From: an uncultured Clostridia bacterium
GTDB taxonomy: Bacteria > Bacillota > Clostridia > Christensenellales > DTU072
DNA: 64,000 bases
Reading direction: 5' to 3'
Assembly (NCBI GenBank): GCA_934274515.1
Contig: CAKQTC010000004.1
Location: forward strand, 1-64,000
Positions 15,469 to 24,506 of the stretch are shown piece by piece. The notes under the pieces are model-generated. The model saw nothing but the letters and a program-made list of their open reading frames with translations. It was not told the origin of the DNA and searched no databases. Every line of letters begins with the position of its first letter. The first letter of the stretch is position 1. Made by a program: the position numbers and the translations under genes.

Positions 15469-18249
15469 ATGAAAGGAAAAGCAACGAACATAGTAATCAA
15501 CGAGATAATGTCGAGTCAAAACAGTTCGACGATTATTCTTACCGAATCGGACGGAGAGCACGTAGGTTTTCTTGCGGATTTGGCAAACAATTATCGTACG
15601 ACGTTTTGGATAAACGCTTCGTTCGACAAAGACTATTCGCTGCCGTTTGCGATAGCGCATCGAGTGATACCGGGCGACTCCTCTCTTATGAACAAACTGA
15701 CGCAGTTTTTGTATTGCAAACTCGATTTTACAAAAGATTTAATCGTGATTAACGCCGTTCTCGACTATATATCTGAACTCGGCTATAACTGTCTAATGAT
15801 TATCGACAACGTAGATACCGTTTATCGCGATTATAATTATAAATCCATTGAATTATTGTTAAAAAACTGTCCGTCCAACTTGAAAATAGTCCTCATTTCG
15901 AATAAATTTATCGATTTGAATTACAATGTTTTTACGGAAAGACCGCCGAAACTTATATGCAGGGAACAACTTGACGTATCGGAATTCGATGAGGCGATAA
16001 CGGACGAAACGTTTACTGTCGAGCAATGGCGATTCCTTTATCAAGCGTCGAAAAAGCGTTTTATAGAAAAACAATTTGCCTCCGAGTACGTTGACGGCGG
16101 AGCGGAGTTACTTACCGCCTTAGCGACCAAATATCGAACTTCGGTTATGCAAACCGGGCAAACGTTGTTTAACGTTAATCCTAAACTCGGAGAATCGATA
16201 CAGCGTAAAGGTCTTGTATCGACGGAAGAAAGTAACGACGAAGAGTTTGACAGGGCGTTATATTCGTATTATTTGAGCGGAGGAATAAGGAATTACGTTA
16301 AGGCGTTAAAAATCGCAATCGAGGCAAAAGACGTCAAATTAGTTGACGACGCAGTCAAAATCATAATAAAAAATCGCATTGAAGTGGCGCATCTGTATGA
16401 ATTCGTACAATATTCCGATGAGTTTTCTTTGGGAGAAATACCGCAAGAGTACGTTTACGCAAGGTATTTTATGCTTTTAGAAGAAATCGTCGGAGAGAAA
16501 AAAGCGTCTTCGGGCGCTGCCAAAGCGAGAAAATTATACGAAGAATTATCCGAGCAACACCCGTTGAATTCGCAGGCTGCGAGTTGCATTATCCGCGCGG
16601 AGTATTTAGCGGGGAGAAAACTCGAAGGGGCGGAATTCGCTCGTGCATATATCGCCGACAGGCTGGAAAAATACGGCGAGGAATATCTTCCTTACGTAAC
16701 GGCGGAAGTGGACAAACTTGCCGACGGATTGCAATCGCTTAATATGGCGATAATAGTGCAACGCTATCGTATTATCGAAAAATATCTCTCAAAAGAAGAG
16801 TTCAAAAACGAATTTTGGTATTGCAATATGTTGCAAACGTTTGTAGGTTGTAATCTGGAATTAGGTAACTATAAACTTGCGGTTGAGTACCTAAACAAAA
16901 TAAAACAAATAATACCGTTTTACGTCGTTCCGTCTAATATGGTGTCCGCGTACTTCTTTTCCGGGGACATGACGCTTGCGGCGAAGAACGCCGAAGATAT
17001 CATTTTGAAGAGCAAATGGGATACTTTGGGACAGAGTGTAACTGATGCGTATCTCACGCTTGCACTTGTGCATTATTATTACAACGAAATGGATAAGGCG
17101 GTCGGTTGCGTTGACGACGCGGTCAACAGTCAAGCATACGACGAGTATACTATGATTACCGCAATAGCGTTGCGGGCAATGATTTATTCGGCGGCAGGGA
17201 AAGCGGATTATGCAAAAGATTTAGCGTTATTGTACGTTAAGCGATGCGAAATCACGGGAAGTAAGTACACCCCGCTTATGCACGGCGCGGCGGCGTTTTG
17301 CTATTGGACGATCAGAAAAACAGAAGAGGCGATTGCTCACGCGAGAAAATGTATAATAGGTTCGGCGGCGCGCTCGGTTTTTTGGTTTACCTCTACGGCG
17401 ATAATCATCGATTATATGTTCGACGGTGACGATTATAAGGCTTGTCGCGGACTTGTGGAGAAGTTTTTTAACGCAAGTAAAAATTTCGGAATGGATATGT
17501 TGACGGTGACCATACCGAAATTATTCGACCCGTTAATAGAATATGCCGTAGAAAACGGGATAGAAACGGAGTACGTTGCGGCATTACTTGAAAAATCAAA
17601 AGGGCGCAAAGAAGTCGAGAACAACGTCGGGAACGTTAAAATCAAACTTATGGGTTCGACTATCGTCAGCGTCGGAGGGGAAGAACTTATATGGAAAACA
17701 AAGAAAGCGAAAGAGTTGTTTTTACTGTACGTTCTTAAAGGCGAACAAGGCGTGGACAGAAACGAAATTATCGAAATGTTTTGGGGAGATTACGTTTACG
17801 TTTCCGCCATAAACAATCTTAAAACAACGAATAATATAATCAGGAATACACTGGCGGCGAAAAACGTGCCGTTCAAACTCGAATATTCGAACTCGAAATA
17901 CTCTTTGCATATAGACATCGGCGAAACCGATTACGATTGTTTTCTTAAAGAATATCGTATCGCCGCCGAAGAGAAGGACTGTCGTAAACGCGCGATGAAA
18001 GTTGCTCGGCTTACGTCGTTTTACGGAGAAGGGTTTGCTACGGATATTAAAGTTAAATTTTTCAACGAAAGAAGAGAGGCGAGAAAAGAAGAATTTGCGT
18101 TTTTGCTTATGAAACTCATAAAAGAACTTTGCGACGCGGGAGATTTTCTTGAAGCGAAGAGATACCTTGCCGTGTTAAAAAAGGTACAACCCGAATCAGA
18201 GAACGGGATATTTACACAAGAGATAGAAAGAAGGCTGTTTAATATATGA
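15469..18249 (+). CDS. Large SARP/MalT-like transcriptional regulator
   Basis: 926-residue putative activator; its target is unknown. Residues 1-300 resemble the NTPase region of MalT-type STAND regulators: a Walker B-like segment CLMIIDNVDTV (about 106-116) is present, but the place where a GxxGxGKT P-loop should lie (about 20-35) reads ILTESDGEHVGF, so nucleotide binding looks lost. The middle (about 320-700) is helical and tetratricopeptide-like. From about 720 comes a winged-helix DNA-binding domain (KAKELFLLYVL, then NNLKTTNNIIR) followed by a bacterial transcriptional activator domain to the end. GAGGT precedes the start. Its stop overlaps the next gene as ATGA, so a methyltransferase is co-translated. 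Confidence 0.75.
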   Translation: MKGKATNIVINEIMSSQNSSTIILTESDGEHVGFLADLANNYRTTFWINASFDKDYSLPFAIAHRVIPGDSSLMNKLTQFLYCKLDFTKDLIVINAVLDYISELGYNCLMIIDNVDTVYRDYNYKSIELLLKNCPSNLKIVLISNKFIDLNYNVFTERPPKLICREQLDVSEFDEAITDETFTVEQWRFLYQASKKRFIEKQFASEYVDGGAELLTALATKYRTSVMQTGQTLFNVNPKLGESIQRKGLVSTEESNDEEFDRALYSYYLSGGIRNYVKALKIAIEAKDVKLVDDAVKIIIKNRIEVAHLYEFVQYSDEFSLGEIPQEYVYARYFMLLEEIVGEKKASSGAAKARKLYEELSEQHPLNSQAASCIIRAEYLAGRKLEGAEFARAYIADRLEKYGEEYLPYVTAEVDKLADGLQSLNMAIIVQRYRIIEKYLSKEEFKNEFWYCNMLQTFVGCNLELGNYKLAVEYLNKIKQIIPFYVVPSNMVSAYFFSGDMTLAAKNAEDIILKSKWDTLGQSVTDAYLTLALVHYYYNEMDKAVGCVDDAVNSQAYDEYTMITAIALRAMIYSAAGKADYAKDLALLYVKRCEITGSKYTPLMHGAAAFCYWTIRKTEEAIAHARKCIIGSAARSVFWFTSTAIIIDYMFDGDDYKACRGLVEKFFNASKNFGMDMLTVTIPKLFDPLIEYAVENGIETEYVAALLEKSKGRKEVENNVGNVKIKLMGSTIVSVGGEELIWKTKKAKELFLLYVLKGEQGVDRNEIIEMFWGDYVYVSAINNLKTTNNIIRNTLAAKNVPFKLEYSNSKYSLHIDIGETDYDCFLKEYRIAAEEKDCRKRAMKVARLTSFYGEGFATDIKVKFFNERREARKEEFAFLLMKLIKELCDAGDFLEAKRYLAVLKKVQPESENGIFTQEIERRLFNI

Positions 18250-19106
18250 AAACTAATTCCGAATGGAAAGATTACAAACTTATCGCTACGGGCAACGGCG
18301 AAAAAATCGAACGTTATAACGGCGTTACGCTCCTTAGACCGGATCCGCAAGTTATATGGGAACCGCCGTATTCACTTGACGAATACAAAGGGCTAAACGG
18401 CGTATACAAGCGGAGTAAAACGGGCGGTGGCGCATGGTCGGCAAGAACGAAGATACCCGATAATTTTTACGTACATTGGCGGAATTTGACGTTCAAACTT
18501 AAACTTATGAATTTTAAGCATATCGGTATTTTTCCCGAACAAGCCGTTAATTGGGCAAGAATGACGGATACCATTAAAAAACGCGACGACGAGGTGCGAG
18601 TGTTAAACCTTTTCGGATACACGGGCGGTGCGACCGTTGCTTGTCTTGCAGCGGGAGCAAGAGTTTGTCACGTTGACGCGGCGAAAGCGATGTGCGATAC
18701 AGCAAAAGAAAACTGTTCGTTAAGCAACGTCGATTTGACCAAGGCAAGATTTATCGTTGACGACTGCATAAAGTTTGTCGAAAAAGAAATAAGACGAGGA
18801 AAAAAGTACGATGCGATAATTATGGATCCGCCTAGTTACGGGCGCGGGCCGAAAGGAGAAACATGGAAAATCGAGGACGGAATTTTTTCACTTGTAAAAC
18901 TTACGAAAGAATTGCTTAGCGATAAACCGTGTTTTTACCTTATCAATTCCTACACAACGGGGTTGCAACCCGGAGTTATGAAAAATATACTCGAAATAGT
19001 ATGTAATGACATTCCGCACAAGGACACAGACGCGGATGAGATAGGAATAGTGGGCGAGGACGGCATAACGCTTCCGTGCGGTTGTAGTGCGTTTATGACG
19101 TTTTGA
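18246..19106 (+). CDS. RlmI/RlmK-like class I SAM-dependent methyltransferase
   Basis: 286-residue methyltransferase resembling the C-terminal catalytic half of 23S rRNA (cytosine-C5) enzymes. Motif I is NLFGYTGGATVA, the acidic ribose-binding residue follows in HVDAAK, and the catalytic motif IV is DPPSYGRGPKGE. There is no PUA domain. A protein-lysine or RNA base substrate cannot be told apart by eye, although DPPSYGRG points to the RlmI group. It overlaps the upstream regulator by 4 nt. Confidence 0.85.
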   Translation: MKTNSEWKDYKLIATGNGEKIERYNGVTLLRPDPQVIWEPPYSLDEYKGLNGVYKRSKTGGGAWSARTKIPDNFYVHWRNLTFKLKLMNFKHIGIFPEQAVNWARMTDTIKKRDDEVRVLNLFGYTGGATVACLAAGARVCHVDAAKAMCDTAKENCSLSNVDLTKARFIVDDCIKFVEKEIRRGKKYDAIIMDPPSYGRGPKGETWKIEDGIFSLVKLTKELLSDKPCFYLINSYTTGLQPGVMKNILEIVCNDIPHKDTDADEIGIVGEDGITLPCGCSAFMTF

Positions 19107-19133
19107 AAAATATTTTTTTTATGACGAAAACAC

Positions 19134-19162
19134 TTGCATTGAGTAATGCGATATGCTAATAT
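19134..19162 (+). promoter_or_regulatory. Promoter of the pyrR operon
   Basis: TTGCAT (19134-19139), 17-bp spacer, TAATAT (19157-19162) with extended -10 TGC. It gives a leader of about 115 nt. Confidence 0.7.
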
Positions 19163-19173
19163 AACAAAGATAA

Positions 19174-19272
19174 AACTTTAATTTGGTACAGAGATACCGA
19201 CAAGTTGACGCATAATACACTAATGATATGGATTATTACGACCTGTTTGTCTCTGTGCAAACAGGTTTTTTT
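19174..19272 (+). promoter_or_regulatory. PyrR-dependent transcription attenuator
   Basis: Classic pyr leader. The PyrR-binding hairpin has lower stem AACTT (19174-19178)/AAGTT (19202-19206), upper stem GGTA/TACC and the hexaloop CAGAGA (19189-19194), matching the CNGNGA consensus. The terminator is ACCTGTTTG (19241-19249)/CAAACAGGT (19258-19266) plus a T run to 19272. GACAA and the CGCATAAT region (19198-19215) can instead pair with ATTATTACG...TTGTC (19232-19251) to form an antiterminator that overlaps both. UMP-bound PyrR would favour termination. Confidence 0.88.
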
Positions 19273-19282
19273 AAGGGACAAA

Positions 19283-19840
19283 ATGGCGATTACGATGGAA
19301 AGCGTGAAAGGAACGATGCTCGATAAGGACGCTATAAGGCGTACTCTTGCTCGTATTGCACACGAAATTGTCGAAAAAAACGAAGATTTAACCAAAGTTG
19401 CGCTTGTAGGGATTAAAACAAGGGGTGTTCCGCTTGCGAACAGAATCAGAGAACTTATCGATTCTTTCGAAAGCGCATCGGTGGAAACCGCAACGCTTGA
19501 CATATCGGGATACAGAGATGACTTATCCTTATTTGAAAAAAACGATTTACAAAAATTTGATTTCGACGTCGTCGGCAGAGATATTATTCTCGTTGACGAC
19601 GTTTTATTTACGGGAAGAACGGTCCGCGCAGGGATAGAGGCTGTTATTAAAGCGGGCAGGCCGAAAAGTATTCAACTCGCCGTCCTTATCGACAGGGGAC
19701 ATCGAGAACTTCCCATACGCGCCGATTACGTCGGGAAAAATATTCCGACTTCGAGGAACGAAGAAATAAAGGTTTTTCTCGAAGAAACCGACGGGACGGA
19801 TATAGTGCTATTACTTAACAAAGACAAAACAAATAAATAA
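19283..19840 (+). CDS. pyrR: PyrR bifunctional pyr regulator / uracil phosphoribosyltransferase
   Basis: Binds the pyr leader RNA in response to UMP and can make UMP from uracil and PRPP. The start at 19283 (185 residues) follows AAGGGA; a longer in-frame start at 19205 lies inside the attenuator and is rejected. The PRPP-binding motif VILVDDVLFTGRT-like stretch (IILVDDVLFTGRT) and the GIKTRGVPLA loop are typical. It is the first gene after the attenuator and is followed 12 nt later by a uracil permease, so it controls salvage here; pyrBC and the rest are not in the window. Confidence 0.95.
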   Translation: MAITMESVKGTMLDKDAIRRTLARIAHEIVEKNEDLTKVALVGIKTRGVPLANRIRELIDSFESASVETATLDISGYRDDLSLFEKNDLQKFDFDVVGRDIILVDDVLFTGRTVRAGIEAVIKAGRPKSIQLAVLIDRGHRELPIRADYVGKNIPTSRNEEIKVFLEETDGTDIVLLLNKDKTNK

Positions 19841-19852
19841 AGGAGAAACAAA

Positions 19853-21481
19853 ATGAACAACAATTTGATTTACGACGTTGAAAGCAAACCTAAGTTTAAC
19901 AAACTTATCGTTTTCGCTTTTCAACAAGTTCTTGCGATTATGGCTGCAACGATAGCGGTTCCTACCATAATCGGATTGCCTTCGCAAATTCCCGCGGCAA
20001 TTCTCGGAGCAGGTTTGGGTACGATAGTATATCTACTGTTTACCAAATTCAAAAGCCCGGTATTCCTAGGTAGTTCGTTCGCGTTCTTGGGAGCGCTCGG
20101 GAACGCGCTTCTGTTCGGATATTGCGGAATTATAATCGGCGGTATTCTCGCAGGTTTAGTGTACGTTATTATAGCGATAGTAATTAAATTTGCCGGTACG
20201 AAATGGGTATCCAAACTCATGCCGCCCGTAATCATCGGACCTACGGTAGCAATTATCGGACTTTCGCTTGCGGGTAGCGCAATGGGCGACATCGTAAAAG
20301 CGAGCGGTTCTGTAATTACCGGACAAGTTTTGGTAGAAACCGCACCCGGTTCCGGCTTGTTCCATTACGTAACTCAAACCTCGACGGGTATGGGTTATAA
20401 CTTGGTAGCGTTGCTTTGCGGACTTGTTACCTTTATTACGGTGGTACTTTGCTCCTGCCAAAATAAATTTAAGAGTATGAAACTTATCCCGTTCATCATC
20501 GGTATCGGAGCAGGATACGCTCTTGCGTCGTTCTTCTCCATCTTCGGATATGCGTGCAACGTGGAATATCTAAAAATAGTAAATTGGAAACCTCTCGTAG
20601 AAAATTTTGTTATTAACGGAGAATTTACGGGTATAACGGCTTTTCTTAACTATCCCGACTTCGCGTTAATCGAAGCGATAAGAGAACTTTCGAGCGGTAA
20701 CGTGAACGCGGCGGTAAGCGCGGCTACGAAAGGTGCGGCGCAGGTAATCAACGGTGCAGGAGTAGCGTCGGTTGCGCTTGCGTTCATACCCGTTGCGCTC
20801 GTCGTATTCGCCGAACATATCGCCGACCATAAAAACCTTGGCACGATAATCGGTCGCGACCTTGTAGAAGGCGAACCCGGACTTAGCAGAACTCTGCTCG
20901 GTGACGGCGTAGGCTCTATGGTAGGAACGGTTTTCGGTATTTGTCCGAACACCACTTACGGGGAATCCGTCGGTTGCGTGGCAATAACGAAAAATGCGTC
21001 GATAAGGACGATTTTTACTGCGGCGATTATGTGTATCGTATTGTCATTCCTTAGCCCGATTATGGCTTTGTTGGAAACCATACCGAACTGCGTAATGGGC
21101 GGCGTATGCTTGACTCTTTACGGTTTTATCGCGGTAAGTGGACTTAAAATGTTCAAAGACATCGACCTTGGCGACAATAAGAACCTATACGTTGTATCCG
21201 TTATTTTGATTGCGGGTATCGGCGGATTGAGTATCAAAATTCCTTACGCGCTCAACGGAAACGGAACGGTGGCGAAATACATCGAAATCACTTCCATTGC
21301 GACCGCACTCCTGCTCGGTATAGTAACTTATGCCATCATCAACAAACTTGAAAAAGGCAAAAAAACCGAATCGCTCGTAACCGAGGCTGTTCCCGAAGAA
21401 AATCCCGTTGAAAAAACGGATGAAGAATTTGAAGTTCAAGAAGAGGAACAACAAACGGTTGAAACCAAAGACGAAGAATAA
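19853..21481 (+). CDS. Uracil permease, NCS2 family
   Basis: 542-residue nucleobase:cation symporter of the UraA/PyrP type, with about 12-14 membrane helices. Family marks include the FGGGSSFAFLGA-like region (here LGSSFAFLGALGNAL), the EHIADHKNLG motif and PNTTYGESVG, where UraA has its substrate-binding glutamates. The last 60 residues are a hydrophilic tail very rich in Glu. AAAGGAGAAAC precedes the start. It is co-transcribed with pyrR under PyrR attenuation, so it is likely a uracil rather than xanthine carrier. Confidence 0.93.
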   Translation: MNNNLIYDVESKPKFNKLIVFAFQQVLAIMAATIAVPTIIGLPSQIPAAILGAGLGTIVYLLFTKFKSPVFLGSSFAFLGALGNALLFGYCGIIIGGILAGLVYVIIAIVIKFAGTKWVSKLMPPVIIGPTVAIIGLSLAGSAMGDIVKASGSVITGQVLVETAPGSGLFHYVTQTSTGMGYNLVALLCGLVTFITVVLCSCQNKFKSMKLIPFIIGIGAGYALASFFSIFGYACNVEYLKIVNWKPLVENFVINGEFTGITAFLNYPDFALIEAIRELSSGNVNAAVSAATKGAAQVINGAGVASVALAFIPVALVVFAEHIADHKNLGTIIGRDLVEGEPGLSRTLLGDGVGSMVGTVFGICPNTTYGESVGCVAITKNASIRTIFTAAIMCIVLSFLSPIMALLETIPNCVMGGVCLTLYGFIAVSGLKMFKDIDLGDNKNLYVVSVILIAGIGGLSIKIPYALNGNGTVAKYIEITSIATALLLGIVTYAIINKLEKGKKTESLVTEAVPEENPVEKTDEEFEVQEEEQQTVETKDEE

Positions 21482-21500
21482 TAACTTCTCACGATAATAA

Positions 21501-21530
21501 AAACGGTCGGTTATTGCCGACCGTTTTTTT
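21501..21530 (+). terminator. Terminator of the pyrR operon
   Basis: Stem AAACGGTCGG / CCGACCGTTT around TTATTG (21511-21516), followed by a run of T. The A-rich 5' side may also serve convergent sdaA. Confidence 0.92.
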
Positions 21531-21565
21531 GTTATTGCGTGTATTAAAATCGATGATAAGGGATG

Positions 21566-22765
21566 CTAAACTCTGCGTTTATAGAGTTTTGCCATTCCTG
21601 CTTCGCTCGTTTCTTTATAGCGGTTAGATAAGTCTTTTCCGGTTTCATACATAGTTTGAATAATCGTATCCAAAGAAACGGTACGAGTAGACGAAAGGAA
21701 GTCGGCAAGGCTAAGCGCGTTAAGCGCGCGCATAGCGGCGACGGCGTTGCGTTCGATACACGGAATTTGTACTAGTCCGTTTACCGGGTCGCAGGTGAGT
21801 CCGAGATGGTGTTCGATACAAATTTCTGCGGCGTATTCGATTTGTTCTATGCTTAACCCGAGTATTTCCGCAAGTCCGGCAGCCGTCATTGCGCAGGCGG
21901 AACCTATTTCCGCTTGACAACCGCATTCCGCTCCGCTTATCGACGCGTTTGTTTTTATGAGATTGCCTATAAGCCCTGCGGTTGCAAGCCCGTTATAAAT
22001 ATCTTCGTCGGATAGTTTTCTCATATTTTTCGTATAGTAGAACGCGGCAGGGAGAACTCCGCACGAACCGCAAGTAGGGGCGGTTACCACATATCCGCCC
22101 GCGGCGTTTTCTTCGGCAACGGCGAACGCATACGAGCAAACAAGGCGATTTTGCTGAGTTTGCGGAGATTCGTCTATATGATGTTGAAGATAAAGAAGAC
22201 GAGCCTTTCTTCTTACGCCGAGACCGCCCGGTAAAATACCCTCGGTTTTTAGTCCTTTTTTCAGAGTAGTACACATTTGTTCCCAAATCTCGGCAAGGTA
22301 ATCTTTTATGTCGGGTTCATGCATAAAAACGTAATCGCATAGACGAATATCGTTTTCTAAACAATAATCTTTTATTTCGTCAAACGTATTAAGAGGGTAT
22401 ACCTCGGGCGGGGTAAGCAAGGGTTCGCCTTCGATTGAGATTGCGCCGCCGCCCAGACTGTATGCCCTGCGCGTCGCGATACAGTTGTCGAAATCGTAAA
22501 CCTCGACGTCAAGAGTATTGGGGTGCGGCAAATCTTTTTGCGTGGTATTGAAAATAATTTGCGTGTTTTCGCCAAGAATTTTTTTCAAGACGACGTCCGT
22601 ACCGTGTCCTTTCCCCGTAAGAGCGAGCGAACCGTAAAGAGTAACGCGAAAACCTGTCGCTTGCGGATACTCTTTAAGTAAAAACCGCGCGATTTTTTCA
22701 GGTGCCATAGTGTGAGACGACGAAGGTCCGATTCCGATTTGATAGAGTTCTTTAAGTGATTTCAT
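21566..22765 (-). CDS. sdaA: L-serine dehydratase, single-chain iron-sulfur type
   Basis: Deaminates L-serine to pyruvate and ammonia with a [4Fe-4S] cluster. Alpha and beta parts are fused in one 399-residue chain. The N-terminus has IGPSSSHTMAP of the beta domain, and the alpha domain carries cluster cysteines in TAPTCGSCGVLPA and in SGAECGCQAEIGSACAM. It is somewhat shorter than E. coli SdaA (about 454 residues). It lies 2 nt downstream of rqcH on the same strand with only a weak AGGAT site, so translation is probably coupled. The link between serine catabolism and ribosome quality control is not obvious. Confidence 0.93.
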   Translation of the reverse strand: MKSLKELYQIGIGPSSSHTMAPEKIARFLLKEYPQATGFRVTLYGSLALTGKGHGTDVVLKKILGENTQIIFNTTQKDLPHPNTLDVEVYDFDNCIATRRAYSLGGGAISIEGEPLLTPPEVYPLNTFDEIKDYCLENDIRLCDYVFMHEPDIKDYLAEIWEQMCTTLKKGLKTEGILPGGLGVRRKARLLYLQHHIDESPQTQQNRLVCSYAFAVAEENAAGGYVVTAPTCGSCGVLPAAFYYTKNMRKLSDEDIYNGLATAGLIGNLIKTNASISGAECGCQAEIGSACAMTAAGLAEILGLSIEQIEYAAEICIEHHLGLTCDPVNGLVQIPCIERNAVAAMRALNALSLADFLSSTRTVSLDTIIQTMYETGKDLSNRYKETSEAGMAKLYKRRV

Positions 22766-22767
22766 AG

Positions 22768-24426
22768 TTATTTATCCTGTATTGTTGTGTAATCTAAAGG
22801 CGAAACAAGTACCGAACGGTAGTTAGTGTAAGTGACCATTCCCAGCATCGCCGAAGGAATTTTTTTTACGAATTTGCGGAGCGTGTAGTCAACTTCGACT
22901 TTGTCGGACGACGAAGCCGAACTGTAAAACGCCGCAACCGCCGCGCATTTTGCAATTACTTCGTCGGGCGGTTTGCCTTTTATGACGACGTGTGAGCCGT
23001 GATGCGCTTTAACGTGTAGCCATATATCGTTGCCACAGGCAACGTTAAAAGTAACTTCATTGTTCTGTATGTTGTTTTTACCGAAATAAACGTCAAAACC
23101 GTCTACGGTAAAATGTCCCGGGCGTGACGGCTTTTCTTTGACGTATGCGTTTTTCTTTACGTTTCTCAACCCGGATAACGAATTAAGTTCGGCAAGAATT
23201 TCGTCATACTCCGATTTTAACGAACAATTTTCGATGCTAGCGGAAATAGAATTAAGATACTCTTTTTGTTCATAAAGCGAAGTCAACTGTTCGTCTGCAA
23301 TTTGCGCTGCACGTTTCATTTTTGCGTACTTTTTATAAAAAACCTGCGCGTTATCCGACGGCGAGAATTGTGGATTAAGAGGAATAATTACGTCATTATT
23401 TTCAAAGTAGTTATAGCAAGAAAGAGCAACGTCACGCGGTTTAATCATATACATATACGACAAAATCAAATCTCCGCAGTTTTTGTAGTAAGTTGCTTTT
23501 TCCGCGTCTTTTTTCTTTTCGAGATTATCGCCGATACGTCGTTCGGTCTTGGATTGCAACCGCTTCAAGACGGTATGTACCGTTTTTGTGGACGCTTTTT
23601 TACGCTCGTTTCCGTCGTATAACAGATAGAATGCGTCAAGCGCGTCGTTTATGCTGCGGTACTCGACGTATTCGCCTTTAACGGTAGCGTACGGATAAAT
23701 GTAATAATCCTTTAAGATGCCGTTTTGGTATCTCAAACAAGGCTTATAGGAACATGTATTCGATATATTTAATAAAGAATATAATTTTTCGTAAGGGTCG
23801 GGAGAAGAGGCGATTTCGTTAGCGGATTCTTTGCCTGCGCCGCTTATCGCAGCAACAATTTCCGCGCCCGTCATACCTACGCGGAAGACGTTTTTGATTT
23901 TTTCTTTTTCATCTAGCGAAATGCCGCTTTTTTCTTGATTGACGTATTTTAAGTTTGGCAATATAAATCTCGACGTACTTTGATCAAAGTGAATTCTTCT
24001 TATAGCGTCAAGGATTGTCATATTCTCGTCTGTGAGAATTATGTTTGAATAGCGTCCCATGAGTTCGGCAAAAAGAAAATAACGTTTTACGTCTTTCAAT
24101 TCGTTTTTTGACACCATGGAAATTTTAACGATACGGTCAAAATTGTATATCTCGATTTTTTCGATATATGCGCCGATTAAATATTTACGGAGTAACATAC
24201 AAAAAGCGGGCGCGGTATAAGAATTTTCTTTTTTTTGCGTCGTTATATGTATACGCGGTTGCGACGGATTTGCGCTGATTACGAGCGTATGCAAAACGCG
24301 GGCGTTTTTCACGTTTAACGTGATTTCGTCCGTTTCCGGTTGATAAACTTTTTCGATGCGGCCGCCGCAAAGTAATTTGTCGAGTTCGTTTGCAACGGCG
24401 TTTAATGTAATAACGTCGTTCGGCAT
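22768..24426 (-). CDS. rqcH: RqcH, NFACT-family ribosome quality control factor
   Basis: Binds stalled 50S-peptidyl-tRNA and adds C-terminal alanine tails to the nascent chain; homologues are also annotated as fibronectin-binding proteins. It has 552 residues. The NFACT-N domain starts the protein, with AELMGRYSNIIL and an Asp-Ala-Ile-Arg-Arg segment near the conserved DR motif. A coiled-coil segment (about 300-430) follows, and the NFACT-R domain contains DIWLHVKAHHGSHVVI. A promoter lies only 9 nt before the ATG with no Shine-Dalgarno. It is divergent from the radical SAM gene and heads an rqcH-sdaA unit. Confidence 0.93.
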   Translation of the reverse strand: MPNDVITLNAVANELDKLLCGGRIEKVYQPETDEITLNVKNARVLHTLVISANPSQPRIHITTQKKENSYTAPAFCMLLRKYLIGAYIEKIEIYNFDRIVKISMVSKNELKDVKRYFLFAELMGRYSNIILTDENMTILDAIRRIHFDQSTSRFILPNLKYVNQEKSGISLDEKEKIKNVFRVGMTGAEIVAAISGAGKESANEIASSPDPYEKLYSLLNISNTCSYKPCLRYQNGILKDYYIYPYATVKGEYVEYRSINDALDAFYLLYDGNERKKASTKTVHTVLKRLQSKTERRIGDNLEKKKDAEKATYYKNCGDLILSYMYMIKPRDVALSCYNYFENNDVIIPLNPQFSPSDNAQVFYKKYAKMKRAAQIADEQLTSLYEQKEYLNSISASIENCSLKSEYDEILAELNSLSGLRNVKKNAYVKEKPSRPGHFTVDGFDVYFGKNNIQNNEVTFNVACGNDIWLHVKAHHGSHVVIKGKPPDEVIAKCAAVAAFYSSASSSDKVEVDYTLRKFVKKIPSAMLGMVTYTNYRSVLVSPLDYTTIQDK

Positions 24427-24435
24427 CTTAATTTA

Positions 24436-24463
24436 ATTATAACAGATTAAACAATATTTACAA
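24436..24463 (-). promoter_or_regulatory. Promoter of rqcH, near-leaderless geometry
   Basis: On the minus strand TTGTAA (24463-24458), 16-bp spacer, extended -10 TGT and TATAAT (24441-24436), then 9 nt to the ATG at 24426. Confidence 0.65.
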
Positions 24464-24471
24464 GGGATTAT

Positions 24472-24500
24472 TTGACATTTGTCGGTAAATATAAGATAAT
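24472..24500 (+). promoter_or_regulatory. Promoter of radical SAM gene, leaderless geometry
   Basis: TTGACA (24472-24477), 17-bp spacer, GATAAT (24495-24500), then 6 nt to the ATG at 24507, so the predicted first transcribed base is the A of the start codon. Confidence 0.75.
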
Positions 24501-24506
24501 ACCGAT

